Assembly: GCF_901709675.1 (NCBI RefSeq)
Contig: NC_051104.1
Coordinates: 933,001 to 997,000, forward strand
Direction of reading: 5' to 3'
Origin: Syngnathus acus
Taxonomy: Eukaryota; Chordata; Actinopteri; Syngnathiformes; Syngnathidae
DNA: 64,000 nucleotides
Shown: positions 60,652-64,000 of the stretch, one piece after another
Numbering within the stretch: position 1 is the stretch's first letter
Layout: each line of letters begins with the position of its first letter
The notes under the pieces: model-generated
What the model was told of the DNA's origin: nothing
The model's input: the letters and a program-made list of their open reading frames with translations, nothing else
Databases searched by the model: none
Translations under genes and position numbers: made by a program

Positions 60652-60898
60652 GTTTTTTTGAACTTGGGTCATTTGAATTGTCACTTATTTCCACTCAGCT
60701 ATATTATGTTAAGAATGAAGATTAGAAGAATATGCAGATTGCTTTTTATTTATGAAAAAGGAGCTAATACAGTAATCCGTCGTTTATCGCGGATAATTGG
60801 TTCCAAAAACCACCCACGATAAGTGAAATCGGCAAAGTAGGGTCACCCGCTCATCTGTACATTTTTTGTGTGTCAATAAATGTATATGAAACCATTTC

Positions 60899-61201
60899 AA
60901 AGTCCCAATGATTGTCGTCACACACACATCTGGGTGTGGTGAAATTTGTCCTCTGCATTTAACCCATCCCCGTGTGATTTTGATCCATCCCCTGGGGGAG
61001 AGGGGAGCAGTGAGCAGCAGCGGTGCCGCACTCAGGAATCATTTGGCGATCTAGCCCACCAATTCCAACCCTTAATGTTGAGTGCCAAGCAGGGAGGCAA
61101 TGGGTCCCATTTTTATAGTCTTTGGTATGACCCGGCCGGGGTTTGAACCCACAACCTTCCAGTCTCAGGGCGGACACTCTACCACTAGGTCACTGATCTG
61201 G
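60899..61201 (-). mobile_element. tRNA-derived SINE (copy 2)
   Basis: It is nearly identical to 38300-38605, including the body motif GGTGAAATTTGTCCTCTGCA and the B-box GGGTTCAAACCCC on the minus strand. It differs by an extra GTC near 60914 and scattered substitutions. Confidence 0.92.
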
Positions 61202-61646
61202 TTTAAGTACATATTGTATTAGAACATTAAATAATTGTTTCAAACATGTAAATAATAGTATAAATAACATACAGAAAATTTTGTATAAATATGAAAATAT
61301 AAATATTATACGTGTGTGCGTGTAACATGTTAACAAGAAGTACTGGGCAGGCTAACGAGTTAGCGGGAAGATGCTGATTCGCGATCGTGCTAACACGCGA
61401 AAACGGACCTCAAAAGGAATGTAAACCAACATTTGGAGCAATACTACATTGTCCTAAAGGTTAGACATATGTGATCGTTCATTTCTCTTGTTAGGAGACC
61501 CACTTACATGTCAATGACTGCTGTACCACTGTAACATGTATGTACACGAACGTGAAACAGGAAGTGGTATCGCCTGAAAACGGTCTTCAAAATAAAGCCC
61601 CCTACATCAAATCAAAGCACGACTGAATAACATGGAGAATTCTTAA

Positions 61647-61852
61647 CACATACTGTAAATATGTTTTTAGAACAGCTTTTATTATGATAACATTTTTTAT
61701 AACAAGGCACAAGTGCACATACTGTAAATATGTTTTTAGAACTCTTTTTATTGATAAAAAATTATATAACAAGGTACAACACTGTAAATATGTTTTTAGA
61801 ACTCTTATTATTATAACATTTTTTATATAAAAAGGTACAAGTGTACGCACTG
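61647..61852. repeat. three-copy tandem repeat, 61-69 bp units
   Basis: Each unit starts ACTGTAAATATGTTTTTAGA, at about 61652, 61721 and 61781. Each continues with an AACA(A/T)-rich stretch and AAGG(C/T)ACAA. Unit lengths differ, so it is old. Confidence 0.85.
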
Positions 61853-61996
61853 CAATTGTGTGGGCACTCCCTGCCTTCTGCTGGCGTGTGGGCAACTTTC
61901 CTGCCATAGTTCCCCAAATTAGAAGTTTAATTTTGAATTTGTATTTTTTTTTTTAATTTGGAAAAGAAAATCCGCGATGTAGTGAGGGATTACTAT

Positions 61997-62438
61997 ATAT
62001 TGAAATGTATGAAAATGTAAAAACCAGTCGCAAGAGGGCAGTATAGCTCTGGTTTGCTGTTTCGGACTCCCTCCCTGGGCTGAACCATTATGCGATATGG
62101 GAGGGGTTACCTTGCTTTGAGTTTGACAAATATTTTAAATGTAATTCGATTTTTAAGCAAATACTTATATTTTCATTAAAATTGTGGGTTTTTTAATCAG
62201 GTTTTTTTAATCAAAAATACAAATCGAGAACGAAATTTATGGGAAATTCTGATATATAATGGCGACTTGAAGTTGAACGCCCCCTTCATCTCATAAATGA
62301 TATTTGACTGTCATGGCGTCCTGAGCTCGGAGCTCCTTGATGCGGCATCAGCGTATTTGGTTAAAAAGACAAAATTTTCACTGTGTTTAGCCCACGTTCA
62401 TGGTTTGACATCAACTCGTCGTCCTCGGCCGAGAGACC
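61997..62438 (+). promoter_or_regulatory. COPS5 upstream region
   Basis: Mostly AT-rich DNA, with CpG-containing sequence only in the last 130 bp before the start codon. No TATA box or clear motif is visible. Promoter role is inferred from position. Confidence 0.3.

Positions 62439-64000
<1,562 letters not shown>

Larger units (their letters stand above)
60770..61996. mobile_element. Tigger/pogo-like element with internal SINE
   Basis: The left end CAGTAATCCGTCGTTTATCGCGG pairs with the inverse of the right end CCGCGATGTAGTGAGGGATTACT, with mismatches. TA lies at both edges. The terminal type is known from Tigger-class elements. No transposase remains. A SINE is inserted at 60899-61201 and a three-copy tandem repeat lies at 61647-61852. 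Confidence 0.75.

Overview
The window looks like nuclear DNA from a teleost fish, probably a compact percomorph-type genome. It holds spliced vertebrate genes with GT-AG introns of mostly 70-600 bp. The intergenic DNA carries fish-type mobile DNA: L2/CR1-like LINEs, tRNA-headed SINEs with (ATGG)n tails, hAT and Tigger-like elements, and tetranucleotide satellites. The genus cannot be named from the sequence alone. || Region 1-21.7 kb has no host gene that I can support. It starts with a piece of a hAT-type BED zinc-finger gene (1-285, minus). Its main content is a decayed 6.8-kb LINE on the minus strand (about 3989-10790), broken by three other LINE fragments. A clean 842-bp hAT element with 8-bp target duplication (11485-12326) and a 201-bp fold-back hAT element (14934-15134) follow, and then unannotatable DNA with a 103-bp GT tract. 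|| Region 21.7-30.4 kb holds CHST2 (single-exon carbohydrate sulfotransferase, minus strand) head-to-head with TRPC1 (13 coding exons, plus strand). || Region 31.9-42.7 kb is CPA6 (11 coding exons). Its 6.4-kb intron 8 is crowded. It holds a Tigger-like element with a nascent 251-bp satellite, two SINEs, an LTR retroelement piece lying beside a myosin-V IQ-motif fragment, and an unrecognised two-exon coiled-coil gene on the opposite strand (40099-41528). || Region 44.9-59.8 kb is ARFGEF1 (BIG1), for which I could place all 39 coding exons in one continuous frame of 1,893 residues. COPS5 begins at 62439 and runs off the right edge after six exons. || CPA6, ARFGEF1 and COPS5 are tandem on one strand, matching the human 8q13 block. 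CHST2 and TRPC1 correspond to human 3q23-24. The window therefore crosses a junction between two segments that are separate in human. The genes act in unrelated processes: glycan sulfation in the Golgi, cation channel, secreted zinc peptidase, ARF activation at the trans-Golgi, and the COP9 deneddylase. No operon-like logic should be read into their order. Exon coordinates were derived by hand from splice signals, reading-frame continuity and my knowledge of the protein families. No alignment or database search was run.
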